In this document: piece after piece, positions 7,972-15,076 of the stretch | Numbering within the stretch: position 1 is the stretch's first letter | Layout: each line of letters opens with the position of its first letter | Source of the DNA: Chloroflexota bacterium | GTDB lineage: Bacteria > Chloroflexota > Anaerolineae > Aggregatilineales > UBA2796 | Assembly: GCA_003695215.1 (NCBI GenBank) | Contig: RFIM01000098.1 | Coordinates: forward strand, 1-20,610 | Reading direction: 5' to 3' | DNA: 20,610 nucleotides | Notes under the pieces: generated by a model | What the model was told of the DNA's origin: nothing | Databases searched by the model: none | The model's input: the letters and a program-made list of their open reading frames with translations, nothing else | Program-made: the position numbers and the translations under genes

Positions 7972-9021
7972 TTAGGCCAAGCTGGCCATGATTTTCGCCA
8001 AGGCTTCGCGGCTTGGGCGCAGGCGTTCCTCAGGCAGCTCAGCGAGCGGCGTATCGGCGATGCGCTCCAGCTCACCGAGCGTCGGGCGCGGCTCTGCGAT
8101 GTAGATCAAGCCTGTGATGAACTTCTGCTCGGCTTTTGCTTGCTCTAACAAGCGGATAGCGGCTTGCTTATCGCGCGGATCGTGCGATTGGTCGGTCTTC
8201 TTAAGCAGGATTTGCGAGCCATCGTGCAAGGTCACGGCGATGGTCTCGCCTTCGGCGTATTCAGGGATGGTGATCTCTTGGCGCTGGATGACCAAGCCTG
8301 GCGGGATGTACTCGATCTCTTGCAGCTCGATGTTATGCGCTTTGCCGTAAGCGTAGCTCTTGGTGGACTCAGGCGTGTCGTTGAAGGTGACGCACGGGCT
8401 GATGATATCCAGCAGGGCCGTGCCTTTGTGCGAGAGCGCTGCCTTGATCAGCTCGCGACATTGCTGCGGATCGCCGCTGAAAGAGCGTGCCACAAAAGTG
8501 CAATCGGCCACAATCGCCTCAAGGCACAGGTCGATTGGCGGGAAATGGTTCACGCCGTAGTACTTCTGGCGCTGATTCTCGTCGGCTGTGGCGCTGAACT
8601 GCCCTTTGGTCAAGCCATAGACGCCGTTGTTCTCGACGATGTAGACCATAGGCACGTTGCGGCGCAACAGGTGCTTGAACTGCCCGAGTCCGATGCTGCC
8701 GGTGTCGCCGTCGCCGCTGACGCCGATGCAGATCAGCTTGCGGTTTGCCAAAGTGGCGCCTGTGGCCACTGACGGCATGCGCCCATGCACGGTATTGAAC
8801 GAGTGCGAGAGCCCTAGGAAGTAGGCGGGCGTCTTGCTGGAGCAGCCAATGCCGCTCAGCTTGAAAATGTAGCGTTGATCTAAGCCGAGTTCCCAGCAGG
8901 CATCAATGATCTTGGCTGAGATCGAATCGTGACCGCAGCCGTTGCAAAGCGTTGATTCAGCGCCTTTGTAGGCGGTCTTTTCCAGACCGAGCGCGTTGGT
9001 TTTAGCAGTACGAGCAGTCAT
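7972..9021 (-). CDS. korB: 2-oxoacid:ferredoxin oxidoreductase, beta subunit (probably 2-oxoglutarate)
   Basis: Thiamine-diphosphate subunit (349 aa) of a CoA-dependent 2-oxoacid:ferredoxin oxidoreductase, which decarboxylates a 2-oxoacid to acyl-CoA and reduces ferredoxin, or runs in reverse. The TPP/Mg motif starts at GDGD (103-106) and continues to ENNGVYGLTKGQ (130-141). Likely [4Fe-4S] ligands are Cys26, Cys29 (CNGCGH), Cys60 (GIGCSS) and Cys210 (ISPCVTF), as in two-subunit enzymes without a separate ferredoxin-like delta subunit. KorB and PorB/VorB are hard to separate by eye; the paired gamma-alpha KorA supports the 2-oxoglutarate type. The start ATG lies two bases after the korA stop, with AGAAGGAA about 13 bases upstream inside korA, so the two are translationally linked. 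Confidence 0.92.
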   Translation of the reverse strand: MTARTAKTNALGLEKTAYKGAESTLCNGCGHDSISAKIIDACWELGLDQRYIFKLSGIGCSSKTPAYFLGLSHSFNTVHGRMPSVATGATLANRKLICIGVSGDGDTGSIGLGQFKHLLRRNVPMVYIVENNGVYGLTKGQFSATADENQRQKYYGVNHFPPIDLCLEAIVADCTFVARSFSGDPQQCRELIKAALSHKGTALLDIISPCVTFNDTPESTKSYAYGKAHNIELQEIEYIPPGLVIQRQEITIPEYAEGETIAVTLHDGSQILLKKTDQSHDPRDKQAAIRLLEQAKAEQKFITGLIYIAEPRPTLGELERIADTPLAELPEERLRPSREALAKIMASLA

Positions 9022-9023
9022 GG

Positions 9024-10841
9024 CTACTTTTGTTCCTTCTCTAGGATCGAATCAGCAATCCAGCGGGCAGTCAGAGGCAGGCCATCGCAATGGCTGATCG
9101 AGATGATGCGGTCGGCCAGGTCAGGGTATTCCATCTTGAGCAGCTGTGCCATTTGCCCGAGATAGTTGTTCTCAACGACGTAAATGCGCTCATACAGGCC
9201 GACGAACTCGTGCGTGGCCTCGCCGAGCGGCAGCGCGCGCAGGCGGTGATAGCTGGTGATCAGGCCTGCCGCTTTGAGCAGATCGCGCGCTTCGGCCACA
9301 GGCGCATCGGTCGAGCCGTAGGCGATGATGCCGCATGTTGCATGCGCTTCAAGCTGGCTGATCGGCTTCGGCACAATGCGGCGCGCCGTCTCGAACTTAC
9401 GGGCGAGCCGATCCAAGTTCTTCTGCCAGTCATCAGGGCGTTCACTGTAGGTAGCATACTCAGTGTGGCCTGTGCCGCGCGCAAAGTAAGCAGGGCCTTG
9501 CCCTGGCAGCGAGCGATAGCCGATGCCGTCGCCATCTACGTCCTTGTAGCGGCCCCATGTGCCGAACTTCTCAAGGTCTTCGTAGGTGATGACCTTGCCG
9601 CGATCCATAGGCTGATCGGGATAATCGAACGGGTCGGTCATCCACAGATTCATGCCCAAGTCTAGGTCGCTCAGCACGAAAATCGGCGTCTGTAGGCGAT
9701 CGGCCAGATCGTGAGCGCGCCAGCCGAACTCGAAGCATTCCTTCATGTTGGCAGGCAGCAGCACCACATGGCGCGTATCGCCATGGCTGAGATAGTACGC
9801 TTTAAGCACATCGCCCTGAGAGGTGCGCGTTGGCAAGCCTGTGCTTGGGCCCATGCGCTGAATATCCCAAATCACGCACGGCACCTCAGCGAAGTACGCC
9901 AAACCGCTGAACTCAGCCATCAGCGAGATGCCAGGGCCCGAAGTTGCCGTCAGCGCGCGTGCGCCCATCCAGCCGGCGCCGATGATGATGCCCGCTGCAG
10001 CCAGCTCATCTTCCGCCTGCACAACGACTAGAGTCTTCTTGCCGTCAGGCTCAACGCGCAGCTCTTTGGCATAGTCCATCAGCGCGTCGATCATGCTCGT
10101 CGAAGGCGTGATCGGATACCACGCTGCCACGCTCACGCCGCCGAAAATGGCGCCGAGCGCCGCCGCCGAATTGCCTTCGATCAGCACCTTGCCACGCGTG
10201 GCATCCATGCGCTCAGCGCGGAAATTGCGCGGCAGGTCGGTAAAATGCTCACGGACGTGCATCGCAGCTTTCTCGACCAGGAAGTAGTTCAGATCGACTG
10301 CTTTGGCCTTGCCTTTCAGGAAGTATGAGAGCGCGTTCTTGATCTCAACCAGATCGATGCCGAGCAGCTCGGCGACAGCGCCGACATAGACCATGTTGGC
10401 GACGTATTCTTTCAACGCAGGCGGCGCGCCGCTCTCTTTCACCATCTCGCGCACGGGCATCGGCACGTAGGTGATATCCGAGCGCGTCGGCTTGAGCTTC
10501 CATTCCTCAGGGTAGATGCACAGGCCGCCGCTGGCCAACTTCTCGATATCTTCGGCTTGCGTCTTGGGATTCATGGCCGCAAGCACGTGGTAATCAGGGC
10601 GGCGGGCGATGTAGCCATCTTTGCTCAAGCGGATGGTATACCAGGTCGGCAAGCCATAGATGTTGGATGGGAACAGATTCTTGCCGTTGACAGGAATGCC
10701 CATTTTGAACAAGGCGCGCACCAGCGTGTTGTTCGCCGTCTGGCTGCCCGATCCGTTGACAGTAGCCGCCACAATGGCGAAATCATTGACCAGCACACCT
10801 GCCTCAGTGCGCTTATCAGTGGTCAGTTCAACTGCACACAT
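9024..10841 (-). CDS. korA: 2-oxoacid:ferredoxin oxidoreductase, fused gamma-alpha subunit
   Basis: Large subunit (605 aa from ATG 10841) of the same oxidoreductase. Residues about 15-195 are the gamma domain (ATVNGSGSQTANNTLVRALF near the start), which in this family helps bind CoA. Residues about 215-605 are the alpha (pyrimidine-binding) part, with the hallmark YPITPST (242-248), QAEDELAAAGIIIGAGWMGA, and TATSGPGISLMAEFSGLAYF. An in-frame GTG at 10895 and ATG at 10880 would extend it into the end of the GntR gene. I prefer 10841 because AAGGAG (10855-10860 on this strand) precedes it, though the spacing of 13 bases is long and matches the equally long spacing at korB. Substrate most likely 2-oxoglutarate; pyruvate or branched-chain 2-oxoacids are not excluded. 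Confidence 0.92.
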   Translation of the reverse strand: MCAVELTTDKRTEAGVLVNDFAIVAATVNGSGSQTANNTLVRALFKMGIPVNGKNLFPSNIYGLPTWYTIRLSKDGYIARRPDYHVLAAMNPKTQAEDIEKLASGGLCIYPEEWKLKPTRSDITYVPMPVREMVKESGAPPALKEYVANMVYVGAVAELLGIDLVEIKNALSYFLKGKAKAVDLNYFLVEKAAMHVREHFTDLPRNFRAERMDATRGKVLIEGNSAAALGAIFGGVSVAAWYPITPSTSMIDALMDYAKELRVEPDGKKTLVVVQAEDELAAAGIIIGAGWMGARALTATSGPGISLMAEFSGLAYFAEVPCVIWDIQRMGPSTGLPTRTSQGDVLKAYYLSHGDTRHVVLLPANMKECFEFGWRAHDLADRLQTPIFVLSDLDLGMNLWMTDPFDYPDQPMDRGKVITYEDLEKFGTWGRYKDVDGDGIGYRSLPGQGPAYFARGTGHTEYATYSERPDDWQKNLDRLARKFETARRIVPKPISQLEAHATCGIIAYGSTDAPVAEARDLLKAAGLITSYHRLRALPLGEATHEFVGLYERIYVVENNYLGQMAQLLKMEYPDLADRIISISHCDGLPLTARWIADSILEKEQK

Positions 10842-10869
10842 AGAAGATTCGTTGCTCCTTAACCTTATC

Positions 10870-11586
10870 TCATCCTGCATGTTGTGTCGGTTCACTCAAG
10901 AAAGGGCTAGTTGGCGCATTAGCGCCATTCCGATGGCGCAGCAACTGCGTATGCTCAATGAAAGCCTGCAATGCTGCTTCTGCGTCGTTCTCTAAGATAT
11001 GCTTCAAAATTTTTTCGTGATAAGTCCAAGCCTCCTGCCAATAAGCCAAATCTGCGTAGGTATTCAGCTCCACAGCCTCATAGGCTTCCCAATACGCCTC
11101 CAATAAGCCTTTGACGAAAGGATTATCGAGGTGCGCAAAGATGCCCATGTGGAACTTCCGATGCTCTTGATGCGGGATCTGGATGAACGGCTGATTGTTC
11201 AGCTTCTGCCAGGCCTGTCGGCACAGTTCGCCCAGCGCGGCCTTGTCGGCGTCGGTCAGGCGTGCCACTGATTCGTGCCAGAAGGCGATCTCAAGGTGAT
11301 TGCGCAATTCGGTGAAAGCGACGAAGTAGCTTTTGTCCAGAGCTAGGGCGAAGAGCAGGCTCAGGCGTATAGCAGGCAGGAAATCGTAGCCGCGAAAGCG
11401 TACGCCTGTGCGCGGCCGTACATCCACTAAGCCGAGCGCGCGGGCCACTTCCAGCTGCTCGCGCAGCTTGCCGACGTTGATATCCAACTGGGCGCTCAGT
11501 TCGTTCAAGGGCGGCAGTTGCGCGCCTGCGCGTAGGTTATGCTCGATGATGTAGTTCAGCAGCGCTGAGTCCAATCGGTAGCTCAT
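10870..11586 (-). CDS. GntR-family regulator with FCD ligand domain
   Basis: DNA-binding regulator (238 aa), likely a repressor that senses a small organic acid. The winged helix occupies about 5-66, with the GntR pattern GAQLPPLNELSAQLDINVGK followed by LREQLEVARALGLV and a wing at RPRTGVRF. The all-helical FCD (FadR C-terminal) domain runs from about 85 to 220. It keeps the metal-binding His set: His146 in RKFHMGIF, His190 in TYHEKIL and His212 in FIEHTQ. It is the first gene of the run into korA (28 bases before the preferred korA start), so it probably controls korAB-lysK and itself. An inverted repeat overlapping its promoter is a natural operator candidate. The ligand could be a 2-oxoacid or tricarboxylic-acid intermediate; that is inference. 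Confidence 0.88.
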   Translation of the reverse strand: MSYRLDSALLNYIIEHNLRAGAQLPPLNELSAQLDINVGKLREQLEVARALGLVDVRPRTGVRFRGYDFLPAIRLSLLFALALDKSYFVAFTELRNHLEIAFWHESVARLTDADKAALGELCRQAWQKLNNQPFIQIPHQEHRKFHMGIFAHLDNPFVKGLLEAYWEAYEAVELNTYADLAYWQEAWTYHEKILKHILENDAEAALQAFIEHTQLLRHRNGANAPTSPFLSEPTQHAG

Positions 11587-11609
11587 CGCCTCACGCCAAT
11601 CGTATGATC

Positions 11610-11636
11610 AATTTGATTAATCGGTCCAATCAAATT
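11610..11636. promoter_or_regulatory. Operator-like inverted repeat on the GntR promoter
   Basis: AATTTGATT (11610-11618), nine bases, then AATCAAATT (11628-11636): a perfect 9-bp inverted repeat with half-site centres 18 bases apart, or about two helical turns. It overlaps the -10 box and the predicted transcription start. It also contains the smaller palindrome GATTAATC. The position suits a repressor, most simply the GntR protein encoded just downstream, although many FCD regulators use tighter repeats. Confidence 0.6.
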
Positions 11637-11663
11637 ATACGTCCATCTTCGAAAAAATGGCAA
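11634..11663 (-). promoter_or_regulatory. Sigma-70-type promoter for GntR-korA-korB-lysK
   Basis: On the minus strand, TTGCCA (11658-11663, five of six to TTGACA) and a perfect TATAAT (11634-11639) are separated by 18 bases. Transcription would start near 11627, about 40 bases before the GntR ATG. This is the best-formed promoter in the window. A second TTGCCA lies seven bases further upstream (11665-11670), giving a short direct repeat. Confidence 0.68.
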
Positions 11664-11681
11664 GTGGCAAATTGCGATCCC

Positions 11682-12323
11682 TTAGAGCGCGATCAACCCG
11701 AGGCGTGCAGCGCGCACAACGGCCTCAGTGCGGCTTTGCGCGCCGAGCTTGCTCATGATCGCGTTCACATGAAATTTTACAGTATTTTCGCTGATGCCGA
11801 GCCGCATGGCGATGCTTTTGTTAGCCAAGCCTTCGCTGAGCAGCCGCAGCACTTCGCGCTCGCGGTTAGTGAGCATTTCCTCAGTGAGCGCGACGCGCTC
11901 TGGCAGCAGTGCATTCGCCAACTGAGGATCGAGGACGGTCAGGCGTTGCGCCACAGCGCCAAGCGCCGCTGCGATGCGCGTCGGCGGCGCGTTGCGCAGC
12001 AACATGCCTAGTGCGCCGCTTGCCCAAACTGCAGGCACAAGCGCCGCGTCCTCCAGCAAGGCCAGAATCGGCGGCAACTCGGCGCTGAGCGCGCTCAGCG
12101 CAGCCGCATCAGCTTCCCAATCTAAATCCCAGAGCACGACCTCAGGCTGCGTTCGCTCAAGCTGCGAGGCGAGATCCGAGTCGGGCGCGCACTCGCCGAC
12201 GATGTGTAAAGCCGCTTGCCCTGCCAGCAGACTGGCTAGACCGACGCGCGCAAAAGGATTGCGCGCCACAATCAGCAGGCGCAGCCCTTCATAGTCAGAG
12301 AAAGCACTTGTTGCAGTGAGCAT
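11682..12323 (-). CDS. LuxR/NarL-type regulator with degenerate receiver domain
   Basis: Transcription factor of NarL architecture, 213 aa from ATG 12323. An in-frame GTG at 12380 would add 19 residues of no recognisable domain and run almost to the divergent gene. Residues about 14-125 look like a receiver, but the acidic pair expected after the first strand is Ala20-Arg21 (LLIVARNPFARVGL). The phospho-acceptor candidate Asp66 (VLWDLDW) remains, the conserved Thr/Ser is replaced by Leu in ILALLED, and the conserved Lys is Arg110 (GMLLRNAPP). The C-terminal LuxR helix-turn-helix is fully standard (about 150-213: LTNREREVLRLLSEGLANKS, then ISENTVKFHVNAIMSKL). Normal phosphorylation is therefore unlikely. 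Targets are unknown. It is followed by the GntR gene on the same strand, which has its own promoter. Confidence 0.88.
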   Translation of the reverse strand: MLTATSAFSDYEGLRLLIVARNPFARVGLASLLAGQAALHIVGECAPDSDLASQLERTQPEVVLWDLDWEADAAALSALSAELPPILALLEDAALVPAVWASGALGMLLRNAPPTRIAAALGAVAQRLTVLDPQLANALLPERVALTEEMLTNREREVLRLLSEGLANKSIAMRLGISENTVKFHVNAIMSKLGAQSRTEAVVRAARLGLIAL

Positions 12324-12388
12324 AGATGGATAAACTGAGCGCCAAGGCTCCCTAAAGTCGATCTTATACGCAAAAGGCACCTTCGGCG

Positions 12389-13168
12389 ATGCGAGAGCAC
12401 GTTAGAAACGTACTAAAAAGACTAGGCTTATACAGCGCAGCGCGCAAAGTCTTGGATGTGTGGCGTCAGCGCCAACAGATAGCCAGAGCGCGCGCCTTCT
12501 ACCGCCAATTCATTCGCCCTGGCGATCTGGTATTTGATATTGGCGCGAATGTCGGCAGCCGCACCGCGATCTTCCTGAGCCTTGGCGCGCGCGTGCTAGC
12601 AGTTGAGCCGCAAGCGGATTGTATGGCGCAGCTCAAGGCGCACTTCGGCAGGCATCCGCGCGCTGCCTTTTACCTCGGCGGCGCAGCGGCCGCACCAGGC
12701 GAGCTGGAACTGCACTTGAGTACTGTCAACGCAACCTCGTCTTTTTCGCCTGAGTGGATCGAGTGCTTGAAAAATCGCCCTGGCTGGGAAAACCATCGTT
12801 GGTACGCTACACAGAAAGTGCCTGTCACCACCCTGGACGCGCTGATCGCAGCGCACGGTACGCCTGTGTTCATTAAAATAGATGTAGAAGGCTATGAGCT
12901 GCCTGTGTTGCAAGGTCTCTCGCAGGCTGTAGCGGCGCTCTCTTTTGAGTATAGCCCTGAGATGCTCTCAGCAGCAGCAGCATGTATGGCGCGCTTGCAG
13001 CAGCTTGGCGTTTATGAATTCAATGCCGTCTATAAGGAGAGCTTCGCCTTCATGCGCTCAGAGTGGACAACTGCAGAAGCAGTTATGCAGTTACTGGAAC
13101 ATCATCCGATCAAGCATCGCTCAGGCGATATCTATGCGCGGTTGAGAGGCGAGTATGTTCAAAATTGA
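12389..13168 (+). CDS. FkbM family SAM-dependent methyltransferase
   Basis: Class I methyltransferase (259 aa) of the FkbM family, whose members O-methylate sugars, polyketides or lipids. The SAM-binding motif I is FDIGANVGSRTAIFLSLGA (from 49), the acidic end of strand 2 is VEP (72-74), and the family hallmark FIKIDVEGYELPVLQG begins at 161. The N-terminal 40 residues are basic and helical, with no signal peptide. The ATG at 12389 has AAAGG about eleven bases before it. It lies divergent from the LuxR-type gene and overlaps the downstream phosphatase by 14 bases, so the two are probably translationally coupled. The acceptor substrate cannot be read from sequence. Confidence 0.87.
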   Translation: MREHVRNVLKRLGLYSAARKVLDVWRQRQQIARARAFYRQFIRPGDLVFDIGANVGSRTAIFLSLGARVLAVEPQADCMAQLKAHFGRHPRAAFYLGGAAAAPGELELHLSTVNATSSFSPEWIECLKNRPGWENHRWYATQKVPVTTLDALIAAHGTPVFIKIDVEGYELPVLQGLSQAVAALSFEYSPEMLSAAAACMARLQQLGVYEFNAVYKESFAFMRSEWTTAEAVMQLLEHHPIKHRSGDIYARLRGEYVQN

Positions 13169-13625
13169 CTGGATTGTGCCAAAGGTTTTGGCTGCTGGCC
13201 CAATTCCTTCGAGCGAAGATGAGATCAGGCGCTTGCACGCTGAAGGCATTCGCGCCATTGTCTCGCTGACCGAACATCCGCTGATAGCGTGGCGCTCGTT
13301 CACAGCGGAGCTATTTGCTTCGCTGGGTATTGAACTCTATCACGCGCCTATTGAGGACTTCAAAGCGCCGAGCGAAGCACAAGCGAACGCCATCATCGAT
13401 CACATTGATGCGATGCAAGCTGCAGGCAAGCCCGTCTATCTACACTGCCACGCTGGAGTCGGGCGTACAGGCACGCTGCTGCACGTCTACTTCATGCGGC
13501 ATGGGCAATCGCTGCGCGAAGCCATTTTGAGCGTGCAGGCGCGCCGCATCGCCTGTTATTTCCACTCGCTCTCAGAGGTGCAGCGCGCCTTTTTGCAGAG
13601 CTATGCCCGTCAGCTCTCGCTTTGA
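13155..13625 (+). CDS. Dual-specificity (Cys-based) protein phosphatase
   Basis: Small phosphatase (156 aa) of the DSP/protein tyrosine phosphatase superfamily. The P-loop HCHAGVGRTG gives the CX5R motif with nucleophile Cys98 and Arg104, and Asp68 in the loop PIEDFKAPS is the likely general acid. The N-terminal WIVPKVLAAGPIPSSEDEI resembles the opening of atypical DSPs and some archaeal or plant-like phosphatases (an ...AGPxPxSxxEI entry to the fold). It begins inside the methyltransferase gene in another frame. Its last 16 bases overlap the end of the convergent hydrolase gene. The substrate could be a phosphoprotein, phosphosugar or phosphoinositide; the sequence does not say. Confidence 0.87.
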   Translation: MFKIDWIVPKVLAAGPIPSSEDEIRRLHAEGIRAIVSLTEHPLIAWRSFTAELFASLGIELYHAPIEDFKAPSEAQANAIIDHIDAMQAAGKPVYLHCHAGVGRTGTLLHVYFMRHGQSLREAILSVQARRIACYFHSLSEVQRAFLQSYARQLSL

Positions 13626-14404
13626 GTGCGGCGCTGGTTGCTGAGAAAGGTGCGTATTGCTAACGCCGTTGCTTGCGGCTGTTCCAACATGGGCATGTGC
13701 GCGGCGTTCTCAATAGTGATCAGCATGGCGTTCGGCACAAGGCGCGCCATTGCCTCAGCGCGCTCGGGCGGCACAATGGCATCCGAATCGCCGCACAGGA
13801 TCAAGGTCGGCACTGTGATTTGCGGCAATAGGTCGCTGCTATCAGGGCGCTGCAGCATGCCGCGCAGCGCGTTTATCAAGCTGGTTGCGCTGGCTGAGCG
13901 CATCATATCGCGCGCTTGCGCCTGAATCGGCTCATCCGTAGATGGATTCGGCGCGAACAAGCGCGGCAACATCGTCTCGATCACAGCCACGGCGCCACGT
14001 TCCATGATCGCGTCGATCAGCTGCTCACGCGCTTGGCGCTGTGCTGGGCTATCTGCCCATGCGTGCGAGGCGATCAAGCCCAGCGCGCTGAAGCGTTCAG
14101 GTGCCAAGCGCCAAAGCGCCAAAGCCACATAGCCGCCCATACTATGTCCCATGATTGCTGCGCGCTCAATGCCAAGATCATCCAGCAGCTTCAGCACGTC
14201 TTGTGCCATGAGCGCCATCTCATAGGTGCCTTGCGTCACTTCGCTTTGCCCAAAACCGCGCAGATCAGGCGTGATCACGCGGTAGCTGCTGCTCAAGTTG
14301 TGCACTTGAGGCTGCCACAAGCCGCTGTGGAAAGGAAAGCCGTGCAGCAACACCAGCGGCATGCCGTGCCCTTGCTCGCTATAGCTCAGTTTGATTGCTC
14401 TCAT
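13610..14404 (-). CDS. Alpha/beta-hydrolase fold enzyme
   Basis: Cytoplasmic hydrolase (264 aa) of the alpha/beta fold. The oxyanion motif HGFPFHSG (from 21), the strand with TPDLRGFGQS (45-54), and the nucleophile elbow GHSMGG (Ser88) are clear. The acid is Asp208 in GDSDAIVPP and the catalytic His is His236 in ENAAHMPMLEQP. The closest general resemblance is to haloperoxidase/3-oxoadipate enol-lactonase/BioH-type esterases, and nothing seen narrows the substrate. It converges on the phosphatase gene with a 16-base overlap of the coding ends and diverges from the GNAT gene across a 66-base gap. Confidence 0.88.
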   Translation of the reverse strand: MRAIKLSYSEQGHGMPLVLLHGFPFHSGLWQPQVHNLSSSYRVITPDLRGFGQSEVTQGTYEMALMAQDVLKLLDDLGIERAAIMGHSMGGYVALALWRLAPERFSALGLIASHAWADSPAQRQAREQLIDAIMERGAVAVIETMLPRLFAPNPSTDEPIQAQARDMMRSASATSLINALRGMLQRPDSSDLLPQITVPTLILCGDSDAIVPPERAEAMARLVPNAMLITIENAAHMPMLEQPQATALAIRTFLSNQRRTQSES

Positions 14405-14470
14405 GTAGCCACTCAGCCCATCTCAGGTTAAAATCAGACGCGCCTTATTCTATCCAAGTCGAGCCTATTC

Positions 14471-15076
14471 ATGCCGATGGCTGATCAGCCAATCATCGAG
14501 ATTCGCCCTTTGACGCTTGAGGACATCCCGAATCTGCCCGAAATACGCCCGACCTACCGCACAGACACGATTCTGGCGCTTGAGCGCAGCGGCCAGGGCT
14601 ATCAGGTCACTTGGCGGTTGAGCGAGCGGCGCCTAGCGCGGCCTTTCGATAAAGGCGGCTTGTATGACTTCACGCCTGAGGTACAAGCAGCCATTCGTCA
14701 GCGCTTCAAGCGCGGCGAGGCCGCTTATCAGCGCTTGGCTGTATTGAATGGCACACGGCGCATCGCTCTGCTGGACATGGAATGGCAGCCTTGGAATCAA
14801 ACTGCCTATCTCTGGAACCTGATGATCGATTTGGACTTCCGCAGGCAGGGCATTGGCAGAAGGCTGTGGCACTTGGCAGTCAGCGCGGCACGCAGCTGGG
14901 ATGCGCGCGCCATCTTGCTGGAGACGCAGCAGACCAACATCGCCGCCTGCCGCTTCTACCAACGCATGGGCTGCCGCTTGGTTGGCCTGAATGAGGCTAT
15001 GTACGGCGATTTCTCTCAGGCTGAAGGTGCGCCAATCGTTGAGATCGCGCTCTTCTGGGCATATGCGTTGCCCTAG
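14471..15076 (+). CDS. GNAT family N-acetyltransferase
   Basis: Acetyl-CoA-dependent N-acetyltransferase (201 aa). The core GNAT fold sits in the C-terminal half: strand 4 (AYLWNLMIDLDF, 112-123), the pyrophosphate-binding loop RRQGIGRRL (124-132), then motif B with LETQQTNIAACRFYQRMGC (150-168). The N-terminal hundred residues are less typical, with an RPTYRTD segment and basic patches, and may shape the acceptor site. The ATG at 14471 is followed by another at 14477; neither has a strong ribosome-binding motif. The stop codon is shared with the convergent receiver-kinase gene through a CTAG palindrome. Acceptor unknown: small molecule or protein. Confidence 0.85.
   Translation: MPMADQPIIEIRPLTLEDIPNLPEIRPTYRTDTILALERSGQGYQVTWRLSERRLARPFDKGGLYDFTPEVQAAIRQRFKRGEAAYQRLAVLNGTRRIALLDMEWQPWNQTAYLWNLMIDLDFRRQGIGRRLWHLAVSAARSWDARAILLETQQTNIAACRFYQRMGCRLVGLNEAMYGDFSQAEGAPIVEIALFWAYALP

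Noticed and set aside
10842..10895. Upstream starts (GTG 10895, ATG 10880) for korA
   Set aside because: They overlap or nearly touch the GntR coding end and lack a ribosome binding site, whereas AAGGAG precedes the ATG at 10841, although at long spacing.
12324..12380. GTG start at 12380 for the LuxR-type gene
   Set aside because: It would add 19 residues without domain similarity, and it lies nine bases from the divergent methyltransferase start. The ATG at 12323 places the receiver near the N-terminus as expected.
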